Shown here: piece by piece, positions 55,822-63,837 of the stretch
Layout: each line of letters opens with the position of its first letter
Position numbering within the stretch: the first letter of the stretch is position 1
Assembly (NCBI GenBank): GCA_964584935.1
Contig: CAZPBN010000010.1
Span: 1 to 64,000 of the forward strand
DNA: 64,000 nucleotides
Reading direction: 5' to 3'
Origin: CAZPBN01 sp964584935
GTDB lineage: Bacteria > Acidobacteriota > Aminicenantia > Aminicenantales > Aminicenantaceae
Notes under the pieces: generated by a model
Database searches by the model: none
What the model saw: the letters and a program-made list of their open reading frames with translations, nothing else
What the model was told of the DNA's origin: nothing
Made by a program: the position numbers and the translations under genes

Positions 55822-55850
55822 GACTCCCCCCTTTTAAAAAGGGAGGAGTC
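55822..55850 (-). terminator. Rho-independent terminator of the sigma/MscS operon
   Basis: A strong stem GACTCCTCCC/GGGGGGAGTC (with an A/T loop) is followed on the minus strand by TTTTTTATT. It lies 38 bases after the stop at 55888 and may also stop rightward transcription of the polyferredoxin gene. Confidence 0.85.
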
Positions 55851-55887
55851 CAACCTTAAAGCAAGAACTTAAAGAAAGAAATCTCGT

Positions 55888-56619
55888 TTACTCTTTTTTA
55901 GACTTTATTTTGTCAAATAGCTTGCTTTTGCTTAACAAATCAGCAACGATTTCTCTGCTTCCCAGTCCAAACGCAAGTGCCAGGGCTAAACATAGAGCTC
56001 CGAAGAGAAGTAGAAAAGCATTTGTGACCAGGTCAGAAGCAATATTGAGCTGATTAAGAGCAATAGGGATAACAAAAACAATTACAATAACGTAAGCTGT
56101 TTTTCCCATGACCTCGGGTTTTTCAACTCCAATATTTCCTGCAAATACATTAACAAGTCCAGAAACAAAATGTGCGAGGTAAAATCCAATTACAAGAATA
56201 ACCAGGGCTACAAAGATATTCGGGAAATAAATCAGTAAATCATTTAAAACCTCAGAAACTGCAGGAAGTCCGACTGAATTGAAAGCAACAATAAAAGTGA
56301 TGATGATGAAAAACCAATAGGCGACCCTGCTTATAATTGATACGGTGTCTTTTTTAAGATTTCCTTTCTGTAGAAACTTCTCTACTCCTGCTTTTTCTGC
56401 TAACTTAGGAATTCTTGCCAGAGTGAGCAGCTTTTTGATAGCGAAAGCCAGAAATTTTGAAATCAACCATCCTATAATTAGAATTAATAGGAATCCAATA
56501 AGTTTGGGAACGAGCCCACCAAGGATTTCAGCAATTTTTTGCCATGCTGTTTCAAGAGGGGCGGTGACATCCTTCAGGATTTTAGGTTGACTAGAAATAA
56601 AAGTGGCTAAAGATATCAT
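55888..56619 (-). CDS. MscS-related protein of TM-helix-repeat type, no beta domain
   Basis: The 243-aa integral membrane protein has about five hydrophobic helices, including the conserved repeat pattern LVPKLIGFLLILIIGWLISKFLAFAIKKLL near residue 35 and a second copy (YFPNIFVALVILVIGFYLAHFV) near residue 130. This matches the conserved-TM-helix family related to small-conductance mechanosensitive channels. It lacks the cytoplasmic MscS beta domain that its upstream neighbour has, so it may be a partner or regulator rather than a channel. It is last in the sigma factor operon. Confidence 0.88.
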   Translation of the reverse strand: MISLATFISSQPKILKDVTAPLETAWQKIAEILGGLVPKLIGFLLILIIGWLISKFLAFAIKKLLTLARIPKLAEKAGVEKFLQKGNLKKDTVSIISRVAYWFFIIITFIVAFNSVGLPAVSEVLNDLLIYFPNIFVALVILVIGFYLAHFVSGLVNVFAGNIGVEKPEVMGKTAYVIVIVFVIPIALNQLNIASDLVTNAFLLLFGALCLALALAFGLGSREIVADLLSKSKLFDKIKSKKE

Positions 56620-56631
56620 GTTTTTCCTCCT

Positions 56632-57486
56632 TTATAAAATTTTATTCTTAAAATTATTTTTTGAAATCGTTTCTTTCATTAATCTACTGTTGGGAATCAT
56701 ATATAATTTTTCTTCAGTCTCTAAACTTGTATTTGTTGGACCAATTTCTACAATTTTTCCTTCTATACCTCCGCATGAAATAAGATCACCTTCCTTGAAG
56801 TTTTTCTTTATATAGTGCCCGGAAAGAATATTTTCGACTATGTTTCTTGCTCCATAAATGAAAAGAGCTGCAAATGCGAAGACTAAAATGCCAATAATTA
56901 TGTTTGTAATGCCTATAAATATAGGAGTACTGATTTTTAATTGGGATAATGCAGAAATAGAAATAATAATTATTATAATATATGCTACAACGATTCCAAT
57001 CTTATCTCCATGTTCTATTCCTATTGCATCAGTAGATGAGGCTATTATTTTTTTTACAAAATTTGCTATTAAAAGTCCTATAATAAAAATTATAAGAGCA
57101 GCAAGGATATTAGGTAAATAGTTAAAAATACTTCTGATAGTATCTGATACGGCATCAAGTCCTAAAATATCTGTTGACGAAAGGAGAAATATTAGGAATA
57201 TTATCCAGAAGAAGATGGAAGATAATATGGAGGAAAAAGTTTTTTTCACTCCTGCCTTTTTAAGGCTGTTTTCGATACCGAGCTTTTCAGAAACTTTATT
57301 AAGACCCAGTTTTTTCCCTAGCTTTTCTATGATCTTTGAAATTAATTTTGCGATAAACCAGCCTATGATGATTACAAAAATAGCAAGTAAAATATTGGGT
57401 AGATAAGCTAGTATTTTTGATAATAAATTTTTCGCCGGTTCTATGATTTCATTTGTATTAAATAGTTTTGATAAGAATTCTTTCAT
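56632..57486 (-). CDS. Mechanosensitive ion channel family protein
   Basis: The 284-aa protein has the same TM-helix repeats as its downstream paralogue (AYLPNILLAIFVIIIGWFIAKLI near residue 27; a second repeat near 125). It ends with an MscS-type beta domain (GDLISCGGIEGKIVEIGPTNTSLET, IPNSRLM). It is somewhat shorter than classical MscS with its C-terminal cage. It would open on membrane tension to release osmolytes. It lies 12 bases upstream of the paralogue and 11 bases after a small unknown gene. Confidence 0.9.
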   Translation of the reverse strand: MKEFLSKLFNTNEIIEPAKNLLSKILAYLPNILLAIFVIIIGWFIAKLISKIIEKLGKKLGLNKVSEKLGIENSLKKAGVKKTFSSILSSIFFWIIFLIFLLSSTDILGLDAVSDTIRSIFNYLPNILAALIIFIIGLLIANFVKKIIASSTDAIGIEHGDKIGIVVAYIIIIIISISALSQLKISTPIFIGITNIIIGILVFAFAALFIYGARNIVENILSGHYIKKNFKEGDLISCGGIEGKIVEIGPTNTSLETEEKLYMIPNSRLMKETISKNNFKNKIL

Positions 57487-57497
57487 AGTTATCTTCC

Positions 57498-57695
57498 TTA
57501 TTTTACTTTAGGTTTGAAGAAGCTGTTTGTAAATTTAAAAATAAATACAAAAACTTGAGTCAAGCTTAAGAAAATACTTTCTATAAGAAAATTTGAAGTG
57601 ACTCTCCTATTCACTTTTGAAATTGTACCTTTCTTGAAATTTTCCGGAGTAGGTACCTTTCCTTTTGTCTTGAAAATATTTTTTTCTTTATACAT
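57498..57695 (-). CDS. Small basic membrane-associated protein of unknown function
   Basis: The 65-aa reading frame has a Lys-rich first half and a hydrophobic stretch at about residues 37-56. It overlaps the sigma factor stop by 8 bases, has a GAAGGA ribosome site 6 bases before the ATG, and ends 11 bases before the channel gene, so it is likely translated. It occupies the place where an anti-sigma factor gene usually lies, but shows no zinc-binding HxxxCxxC. No family recognised. Confidence 0.6.
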   Translation of the reverse strand: MYKEKNIFKTKGKVPTPENFKKGTISKVNRRVTSNFLIESIFLSLTQVFVFIFKFTNSFFKPKVK

Positions 57696-58218
57696 TTATA
57701 TCCTTCTCATATTTTTTAAGTTTTTCTTTTCCTCTTCTAAGACGCATTTTTACAGCGCTTTCTGTGATATCTAAAATAGAAGCGATCTCTTTTATGGGAA
57801 GTTCTTCAATATAAAACAGGATAAATATTGTTCTGTGATCAAGGGGTAACTTACTTAATAAAAAATCGACTTCATCTTTTTTATAAGAAATATTAATTTT
57901 CTTGTTCGGCTCGAATTGATGAATATTATAAAAAAGCAAGATCCTTCTCTTTTTTTTATTTATTAAATTAAGGCTTTTATTAACAGCAATTTTATAAATC
58001 CATGGTGAGAACTTTTCAGGCTCTTTCAATTTTTTCAAATTCACATAAGCATATGTAAAAGTATCCTGAGAAATATCTTTGGCATCTTCGACATCACCTG
58101 TCATTCTATAACATACTGTAAATATTCTACTTTGGAATTCTTCGATAATATATTCAAAAGCCTGGATTCTTCCATGTTTCCCTTTTTGTGCTTTTTTGAC
58201 AGCATCAGATATATCCAT
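57688..58218 (-). CDS. ECF RNA polymerase sigma factor
   Basis: The 176-aa protein has sigma region 2 (AFEYIIEEFQSRIFTVCYRMTGDVEDAKDISQDTF, residues ~20-55) and region 4 with a helix-turn-helix (LPLDHRTIFILFYIEELPIKEIASILDITESAVKMRLRRGKEKL). It lacks region 3, as ECF factors do. It leads an operon with a small protein and two MscS-type proteins, suggesting a response to envelope or osmotic stress. Region 2 is followed by a Lys-rich linker. Confidence 0.93.
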   Translation of the reverse strand: MDISDAVKKAQKGKHGRIQAFEYIIEEFQSRIFTVCYRMTGDVEDAKDISQDTFTYAYVNLKKLKEPEKFSPWIYKIAVNKSLNLINKKKRRILLFYNIHQFEPNKKINISYKKDEVDFLLSKLPLDHRTIFILFYIEELPIKEIASILDITESAVKMRLRRGKEKLKKYEKDINV

Positions 58219-58319
58219 ATTTAATAATTTTATTCTCCTTTAATATATTAAGGCAAATAAGAAAGATGAAAGGTCACATTTTTATTTATTATTTAGAAAA
58301 TTCTTTTTTTTATTAATGC

Positions 58320-58410
58320 TTATTTTTTTGTGAATCCCCCCATTATTTTTTCTTTATGTTCCCATACCTGTTTAATTAAATCAGAAGTAACTCCAATATA
58401 TACTGTCCCC
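58320..58410 (-). pseudogene. Remnant of a GIY-YIG nuclease
   Basis: A 30-codon stretch reads GTVYIGVTSDLIKQVWEHKEKIMGGFTKK then stop, which matches the core of small UvrC-like GIY-YIG endonucleases (normally ~90 aa). The N-terminal YYVYI part is missing and the frame stops where YNVKKLVYYE should follow. It lies at the 3' edge of a broken permease gene. Confidence 0.65.
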
Positions 58411-58417
58411 AATTTCT

Positions 58418-58801
58418 TTACTTTTTATCCTTTTTTCTTTTCCAGTAGAAATATACGGGAATCCCAAGGGCTGTTAGTGCCAATCCTGCCAATGATTCCA
58501 CAGGTTTTTCAATCAAGGTGTTCAAAAGAATTCCTGCTGAAGCAGCTATAAAAATAATGGGGACAACAGGATATCCCCAAGTTTTATAGGGTCTGGGAAG
58601 ATCCGGTAATTTTTTTCTCAATGTGAAAACAGAGCATGTGGCTGCAATCCAGGCAAGAAGGATCAAACCTGCCGAGGGAATGGACTTTGCCATAATTCCT
58701 GTAGTCAGGAATATTCCGGAGCCAATAACGATTCCCACCATAACCATGGTGGAATCAAATAGATTCAATTGTCGGGCAAGAGATTTCTCTTTTTTCCCCA
58801 T
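58418..58801 (-). pseudogene. Amino acid permease with large in-frame internal deletion
   Basis: The first ~53 residues are the start of an APC-family amino acid permease (LFDSTMVMVGIVIGSGIF, helix 1). They run directly into the last ~72 residues (LRKKLPDLPRPYKTWGYPVVPIIF, then PVESLAGLALTALGIPVYFYW). The ~320 residues between, with most transport helices, are missing, and the frame is kept. The 127-aa product cannot transport. Deletion junction near residue 53 (about 58642). Confidence 0.8.
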
Positions 58802-58857
58802 GAGATTACTTTTATGGAAGGTTCAGATTTGTTTTGTCAGAAAGCATGCCATATATG

Positions 58858-59202
58858 CTATACTTCCATTTCAATTTTCTCAAGAAGCATCTCAGTTCCT
58901 GAAATGGTTTTCAATTCAATGGAACCACATTGTTCACAAATAAACACAAAGTCGTCCTTGATGGTTTCTGCTCCACACTTCAGGCATTTTACTTTCAACG
59001 GAACTTTTTCAATTTCCAATTTGGCGGTGGAAGCGATTGTTTCTTTTTTATAAATATCGAAAGCAGTTCTGACAAATTCAGGGACAACACCGGAAAGTGC
59101 CCCGATTTTGAGCTTCACTAGGACTATTTTTTTTGCATTTTTCTCTCTGGCATGTTTTTTAATTATGTCAAAAAGATTGGCGACAATGGACAGTTCATGC
59201 AT
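58858..59202 (-). CDS. hypA: Hydrogenase nickel incorporation protein HypA
   Basis: This 114-aa nickel metallochaperone helps load Ni into NiFe-hydrogenase or urease. The N-terminal MHELSI holds the Ni-binding His2, and two CxxC zinc pairs (CLKC, CEQC) stabilise the fold. Its start overlaps the hypB stop by 8 bases. No hydrogenase subunit, hypC-F or urease gene lies in the window. Confidence 0.95.
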   Translation of the reverse strand: MHELSIVANLFDIIKKHAREKNAKKIVLVKLKIGALSGVVPEFVRTAFDIYKKETIASTAKLEIEKVPLKVKCLKCGAETIKDDFVFICEQCGSIELKTISGTEMLLEKIEMEV

Positions 59203-59866
59203 TGTTTTTACGTAATTGGTTCAAGGAGGTGATGAAAGAATCAACCAGAACATCTATACCGGAATTGTTGACTGAGGAAGTTAGAAAGATTTTCAATTTC
59301 GGATTAACTTCCAGAGCCTCTTTTTTAGCGCGTTCTGTATCAAAAGAAAGAACATTCAAAAGGTCGGATTTTGTTATAATCAAGTAATCTGAAGTGGTGA
59401 AAGCTTTGGGATATTTTTTTGGTTTATCATCTCCTTCAGGCGGGGAAAGAAGAACGCATCTTATGTTTTCTCCCAGGTCATAGCCTGCAGGACACACCAG
59501 ATTGCCGACATTTTCAATAAACAGAAAATCAATATCGGGAGGAATATCTGAGAATATCTTTCCTATCATTTTGGCTTCCAGATGACAGGCTCCTCCTGTG
59601 ATAATCTGCCAGGCAGGAATACCTCTAGCTCTAATTCTATCGGCATCCCGTTCTGTTTCTATATCTCCTTCGATAACAGCCATTTTGAATTCATCTTTTA
59701 TCTTATCCGCGATTTTTTCAAGCAGGCTTGTTTTTCCTGCACCGGGTGAGCTCAGGAGATTGATGGTTAAAATCCCTTTTTCTCCCAGTTTTTTCCGAAT
59801 GTCCGATGCGATTTTTTTGTTGGTTCCCAGCAAATCTTCAAGAACAAGAATTTCTTTTTTTTTCAT
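59195..59866 (-). CDS. hypB: Hydrogenase nickel incorporation GTPase HypB
   Basis: The 223-aa GTPase drives nickel delivery with HypA. It shows the P-loop SSPGAGKTSLLEK, IEGDIETERDADRI, GGACHLEAKMI (metal-site Cys-His), ENVGNLVCPAGYDLGE and the guanine motif TKSD. There is no His-rich nickel-storage N-terminus. An AAGGAGA ribosome site precedes the ATG. HypA follows with an 8-base overlap. Confidence 0.96.
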   Translation of the reverse strand: MKKKEILVLEDLLGTNKKIASDIRKKLGEKGILTINLLSSPGAGKTSLLEKIADKIKDEFKMAVIEGDIETERDADRIRARGIPAWQIITGGACHLEAKMIGKIFSDIPPDIDFLFIENVGNLVCPAGYDLGENIRCVLLSPPEGDDKPKKYPKAFTTSDYLIITKSDLLNVLSFDTERAKKEALEVNPKLKIFLTSSVNNSGIDVLVDSFITSLNQLRKNNA

Positions 59867-59955
59867 TCTTGGCTTTCTCCTTGATTGAGATTCGATTAAA
59901 TATTTTTAAATAAAGATTATACTTTGAGACACGATGGAACACAAGCGAAAAGAAG

Positions 59956-60044
59956 GGGGCAGGTCTTGATTCGAGACCCTCTTTTTGTTGAAACAAATTG
60001 AGAGCAAATTAAACTAGATAAAGTCTCAATTCAAGACCTGACCC
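59956..60044. repeat. Imperfect 22-bp inverted repeat, REP/MITE-like
   Basis: GGGGCAGGTCTTGATTCGAGAC (59956-59977) and its near reverse complement (60023-60044) flank a 45-base AT-rich spacer that includes TTTGTT/AACAAA. The AGGTCTTGA core in opposite orientation resembles palindromic repeats spread by REP-associated transposases. It lies between hypB and the deiminase-like gene. Confidence 0.55.
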
Positions 60045-60080
60045 TTTGAGGGTTGAATTTGTCTGCTGGTGTATGATTAA

Positions 60081-60905
60081 ATGGATGAAACGATGGTTAA
60101 AAACGAAGGTGACAGGCTGAAGCAGGTGGTGACCTGCACCCCGAAAAAGGAATATTTTCAGGTGGAGGACCTCAAAGCCCAGAACATCAATGAAATCGCG
60201 GATCCGGCTGATACGAGAAAGCAGCATGATCAATTGAAATCAATAATGAACAAATATGGGAGTGAAGTGATTGATGTTGAAGAACTCACCAGTCATCCGA
60301 ATTCAGTCTTCACACGTGATACCTCATTGGTGACTCCTCGGGGATATGTGAAATTGAGAATGGGTTTGGAAAAAAGAAGAGGAGAAGGGGAATGGATGTC
60401 AAAGATTTTAGACTCAATGAAAGTGCCCTGGGCTGGAGAAATCAAAGAGCCAGGAACTGTTGAAGGAGGGGATGTAATTCTGGCTGGAACGGTGGCATTT
60501 ATCGGCATTTCAGAGAGAACAAATAAGGAAGGCGCAGACCAGCTATCAGGATTGCTGAAAGAGATGGGATATGAATTGAGAACCATCAATTTAAAGGGCC
60601 ATTGTTTGCATCTGGGAGGAGAAATGAGTGTCATTGGACCAAAAAAGGTTCTCTGCACTCAAGGAGTGTTTCCGCATGAATTTTTCAATGGATTTGACAA
60701 GATTGAGGTTCCTCCCTATGGGCCTTCTTCAGGAAATGTCATATGCCTTGGTGAGAATGAAGTCATAGCAAGCAAGGAAGAAAGTCAAATCACCATCGAT
60801 GAACTGAAAAAACATCATATCAAAGTTCATGAGGTTGATCTCTCTGAGTTCCGGAAAGGAGCCGGAGGCCCTTCCTGTCTGATCCTTCCTGTTGTGAGGG
60901 AATAA
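60081..60905 (+). CDS. Arginine deiminase/DDAH superfamily amidinohydrolase
   Basis: The 274-aa protein is a guanidine-modifying enzyme of the arginine deiminase/dimethylarginine dimethylaminohydrolase fold. The acidic residues in PNSVFTRDTSLV and VEGGDVIL, the histidine in GHCLHLGGEMSV and the nucleophilic cysteine in GGPSCLILPVV are all present. The length fits DDAH-like members better than the ~400-aa classical ArcA. It may convert arginine to citrulline and ammonia, or methylarginine to citrulline. With the OTC, carbamate kinase and YfcC transporter in this window, an arginine deiminase pathway is possible. Confidence 0.85.
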   Translation: MDETMVKNEGDRLKQVVTCTPKKEYFQVEDLKAQNINEIADPADTRKQHDQLKSIMNKYGSEVIDVEELTSHPNSVFTRDTSLVTPRGYVKLRMGLEKRRGEGEWMSKILDSMKVPWAGEIKEPGTVEGGDVILAGTVAFIGISERTNKEGADQLSGLLKEMGYELRTINLKGHCLHLGGEMSVIGPKKVLCTQGVFPHEFFNGFDKIEVPPYGPSSGNVICLGENEVIASKEESQITIDELKKHHIKVHEVDLSEFRKGAGGPSCLILPVVRE

Positions 60906-61568
60906 AATCTCTCCATTGATTACTGTAGAAAGGGGATTAAGCTCTGGATTTCCTTTTTCCAACATCCTGTCAACTAGATTGTCCTATTAATACCATAAAA
61001 GTAGATATGGATTTGATCTGTCTGATTTGTTACAACAGCCTCCATGCCAATGCTTATAGAATAAAGAAGCGGACAATAGAAGTGTATTCTTTCTCTCCAT
61101 TTTTTCAGTTTCTTATTTTTATTGTTTTCATCTTTCTTTTCTGTTGTCTGTTTGCAAACAGAGATGAAATCAGTTTTCACCACCTAAAAAACGAGGATGG
61201 CCTTATCTATAAAAGTTTAAATTCCTTTATTATTGTCTATGTTGAAGTCTATTTTTAGCCCCAATTATATTTTCATTTCTGTAAGCTATCTCTCCTCCTT
61301 TATCTTTTTTTACAATTTTACTTGAAAGGAAACTCATATTTTCATGAAATGAATAAGAATGATTTAAATCAAGGTAGACCCAAAAAGCAAATTCTTATAA
61401 ATTTTAATATTAAAATTGACTAATAGCCCTGATTATGTTATTTTAAATTTGTTGAAAGTGAAATTTTCTAGAGAGTATTGTTCTCAGATAATCTTCATAA
61501 GGGATTAGGGAACATTTCAACGTATGAGATTTACATCCCCCCAAAAAAAAACAATACAAGGAGAAAAA
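60906..61568. other. Long region upstream of the RRM gene
   Basis: No convincing gene. An 83-codon plus frame (61007-61258) is a Phe-rich hydrophobic string without a ribosome site. A promoter candidate TTGAAA-18-TATTGT (61452-61481) could serve the RRM gene and would give an ~85-base leader, as is common for cold-induced RNA-binding proteins. Confidence 0.4.
61452..61481 (+). promoter_or_regulatory. Possible sigma-70 promoter of the RRM gene
   Basis: TTGAAA and TATTGT lie 18 bases apart, about 88 bases upstream of the ATG. Match is moderate. Confidence 0.35.
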
Positions 61569-61853
61569 ATGAACATTTATGTAGGTAATTTATCAAACGA
61601 CACCAAGGAAAATGATTTGCGGAAAACTTTCGAAGATTTCGGGCAGGTCACATCAGCCAAGATAATCACTGACAGGTACACGGGTGATTCAAGAGGATTC
61701 GGATTTGTTGAGATGCCGGACAATCAAGAGGCCAAAGCTGCCATTTCCGGACTGAACGGGAAAAGTTTGAATGGAAATACCATTAAGGTCAATGAAGCCA
61801 GGCCTCGTAACGACAACAGAGGCGGCGGTTTTGGCGGAGGCAGACGCTACTAA
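61569..61853 (+). CDS. Glycine-rich RRM RNA-binding protein
   Basis: The 94-aa protein is one RNA recognition motif with RNP2 (IYVGNL, residues 3-8) and RNP1 (RGFGFVEM), ending in a Gly/Arg tail (GGGFGGGRRY). It would bind single-stranded RNA as a chaperone, like cyanobacterial Rbp proteins. I start at 61569, after an AAGGAGA ribosome site; the frame is open 15 codons further upstream, but that stretch has no signal. Confidence 0.95.
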   Translation: MNIYVGNLSNDTKENDLRKTFEDFGQVTSAKIITDRYTGDSRGFGFVEMPDNQEAKAAISGLNGKSLNGNTIKVNEARPRNDNRGGGFGGGRRY

Positions 61854-62418
61854 ACCGAAAAATTCGCGTTATATGACGATAGCTGTAAAAAAATAATACT
61901 TACCTGAACTGGGGGCACACTCCAATGAAGGCTATGTGTCCTCCTTTTGGATAGTGTCAATACACATGGGGTTCGGGGAGATGGCAACTTGATCTATATC
62001 ACAGCGCCCACTCCCTTTGATGCACTCAGCCCTGATCCAAGGTATGAGAAATTGCTCAATAAAAGGGGATCAGGTCATTTATTCGAAAAAGTCTGCTCCC
62101 TGAAAAAAGAGAAATAATTTAGAGAAGAGGATAAAATCCCTGACATACTATCTTTTATATTTTACCTTGCTAAGAAGGACTGCCCTGCTTTCAATCAGGT
62201 TAGCATAAAATCATTATACCCGGTTTTAACGAAGCTTCATAAATTTTAAGTTTGTGCCCCCCGATTCTGTCTTTTTATCCAATAAGAATTAAATTTAAAA
62301 CAGAAGAATCTTTTTAAGTATTAATGAGAGATAAATAATCAGTATATAAGTATTCGTCTATTATGGGTTTTGATTTTTTATGAGATGTGGTACGATGGCT
62401 TTCTTTTAGGAGACATCA
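61854..62418. other. Intergenic region with a possible TPR-protein scrap
   Basis: At 61980-62117 a plus frame reads ITAPTPFDALSPDPRYEKLL and stops at 62117, like the end of kinase/TPR proteins whose tails read DxLRSDPRFxxLL. No start or other part of that gene is visible. The remainder should contain the promoter of the YfcC gene. Confidence 0.4.
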
Positions 62419-63804
62419 TTGAAGAAAATTCCGGATGTTTTTGTGATTGTCTTTTCCCTTATTCTGATTGCAGCAATTTTGACCTGGATTCTTCCTGGAG
62501 GTTCTTATGAGCGAACGGAGGAAATGGTAAGAGGGAGTCAGCGAACTGTATTAGTGGAAGGAACCTATGAAGAAACAGAAGCCAAGCCGCAGGTGATTCA
62601 GGTCTTTACAGCGCCAATTAAAGGATTTTTAAAACTAGCGGATATCATTGCGTTTATCTTTATTGTCGGTGGTGCATTTTATATGCTCAATGAGACCGGA
62701 GCCATTACTGCCGGGATCAAATGGCTGGTAAAAAAACTGAAGGGCAAGGAGTTTCTGGTTATCATCATTGTGATGATTCTTTTTTCCTTTTTCGGAGCGG
62801 CTTTTGGAATGTGTGAAGAAGCCATCCCCTTTGTTTTGATATTTGTTCCCCTTGCCATAAGTCTAGGTTATGATTCCATAGTGGGAGTTTGTCTCACCTT
62901 TCTGGCTGCTGGTGTGGGGTTTGCGGGAGCGTTTTTCAATCCTTTCACCCTGCAGATTGCTCAAGGATTAGCCGGTATCAAACCTCTTTCCGGTATGGGA
63001 TACCGTATCATGGTTTGGGTGTTGATAACTTCGTTCACTATCACCTGGGTCATGATCTATGCGGCTCGCATCAAAAAAGATCCCCAGCGGAGTTCCATGT
63101 ATGAGCTGGATCAGAAACGGCGAAAAAAGATGGAAGAACAACAGACCGGGGACACAAAAATTTCATGGCGGCATAGTGCCTGCTTACTCGTGCTGTTGAC
63201 AGGAGTGGTGTTTATGGTTCTGGGGGTTATTCTCTGGGATTGGTATATCCAGGAATTGGCGGGGTTGTTTTTTGCTATGGGTCTAACCGCAGGAATTGTT
63301 GCCGGACAAGGCCCCAATCAATTAGCCAAGTCTTTTATCAATGGATGTAAGGATATTGCCTCTGCCGCTCTGGTGGTGGGATTTGCCGGGGGAATCATTG
63401 TCATACTGGAAGACGGAGGCATCATGGATACCATTCTCCATGGCATGGCTTCTGTGATTTCAGATCTGCCCAAGTTTGTTGCTGCCGATGTTCAATATCT
63501 ATTTCAAATGGCAGTCAACTTCTTCATTCCTTCCGGATCAACCAAAGCGGCTTTGACCATGCCTCTGATGGCGCCTCTGGCAGACCTGTCAGGAATAACC
63601 CGGCAGACTGCGGTTCTAGCCTATCAATTTGGTGATGGATTCACCAATATGATTATCCCCACTTCAGGAGTTACTGTGGGAACCCTGACTATGGCTAAAA
63701 TTCCGTTTAAACAGTGGTTTAAATGGAATTTTCCTATGCAGATTGCCTTTTTTGTGATTTCGATCGTCCTGCTCATCTGGCCTGTTTTGAGCGGCTGGAG
63801 TTAA
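62419..63804 (+). CDS. YfcC-family transporter (putative basic amino acid carrier)
   Basis: The 461-aa integral membrane protein has 10-12 hydrophobic helices and the family motifs LTWILPGGSYER near the start, GAFYMLNETGAI, FGAAFGMCEEAIPF, FFNPFTLQIAQGLAG and, near the end, FFIPSGSTKAALTMPLMAPL. YfcC proteins are usually annotated as arginine/ornithine or C4-dicarboxylate carriers. The start is TTG with AGGAGA 6 bases upstream. The deiminase-like enzyme lies 1.5 kb upstream, consistent with arginine uptake or arginine/ornithine exchange; substrate unproven. Confidence 0.9.
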   Translation: MKKIPDVFVIVFSLILIAAILTWILPGGSYERTEEMVRGSQRTVLVEGTYEETEAKPQVIQVFTAPIKGFLKLADIIAFIFIVGGAFYMLNETGAITAGIKWLVKKLKGKEFLVIIIVMILFSFFGAAFGMCEEAIPFVLIFVPLAISLGYDSIVGVCLTFLAAGVGFAGAFFNPFTLQIAQGLAGIKPLSGMGYRIMVWVLITSFTITWVMIYAARIKKDPQRSSMYELDQKRRKKMEEQQTGDTKISWRHSACLLVLLTGVVFMVLGVILWDWYIQELAGLFFAMGLTAGIVAGQGPNQLAKSFINGCKDIASAALVVGFAGGIIVILEDGGIMDTILHGMASVISDLPKFVAADVQYLFQMAVNFFIPSGSTKAALTMPLMAPLADLSGITRQTAVLAYQFGDGFTNMIIPTSGVTVGTLTMAKIPFKQWFKWNFPMQIAFFVISIVLLIWPVLSGWS

Positions 63805-63837
63805 GGTAGCCAAGGAATTGTATTTTACTATTTTTCT

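Noticed and set aside
61007..61258. An 83-codon hydrophobic frame before the RRM gene
   Set aside because: Phe/Ile/Leu string without ribosome site or recognisable pattern; the opposite strand is also open by chance in this AT-rich stretch.
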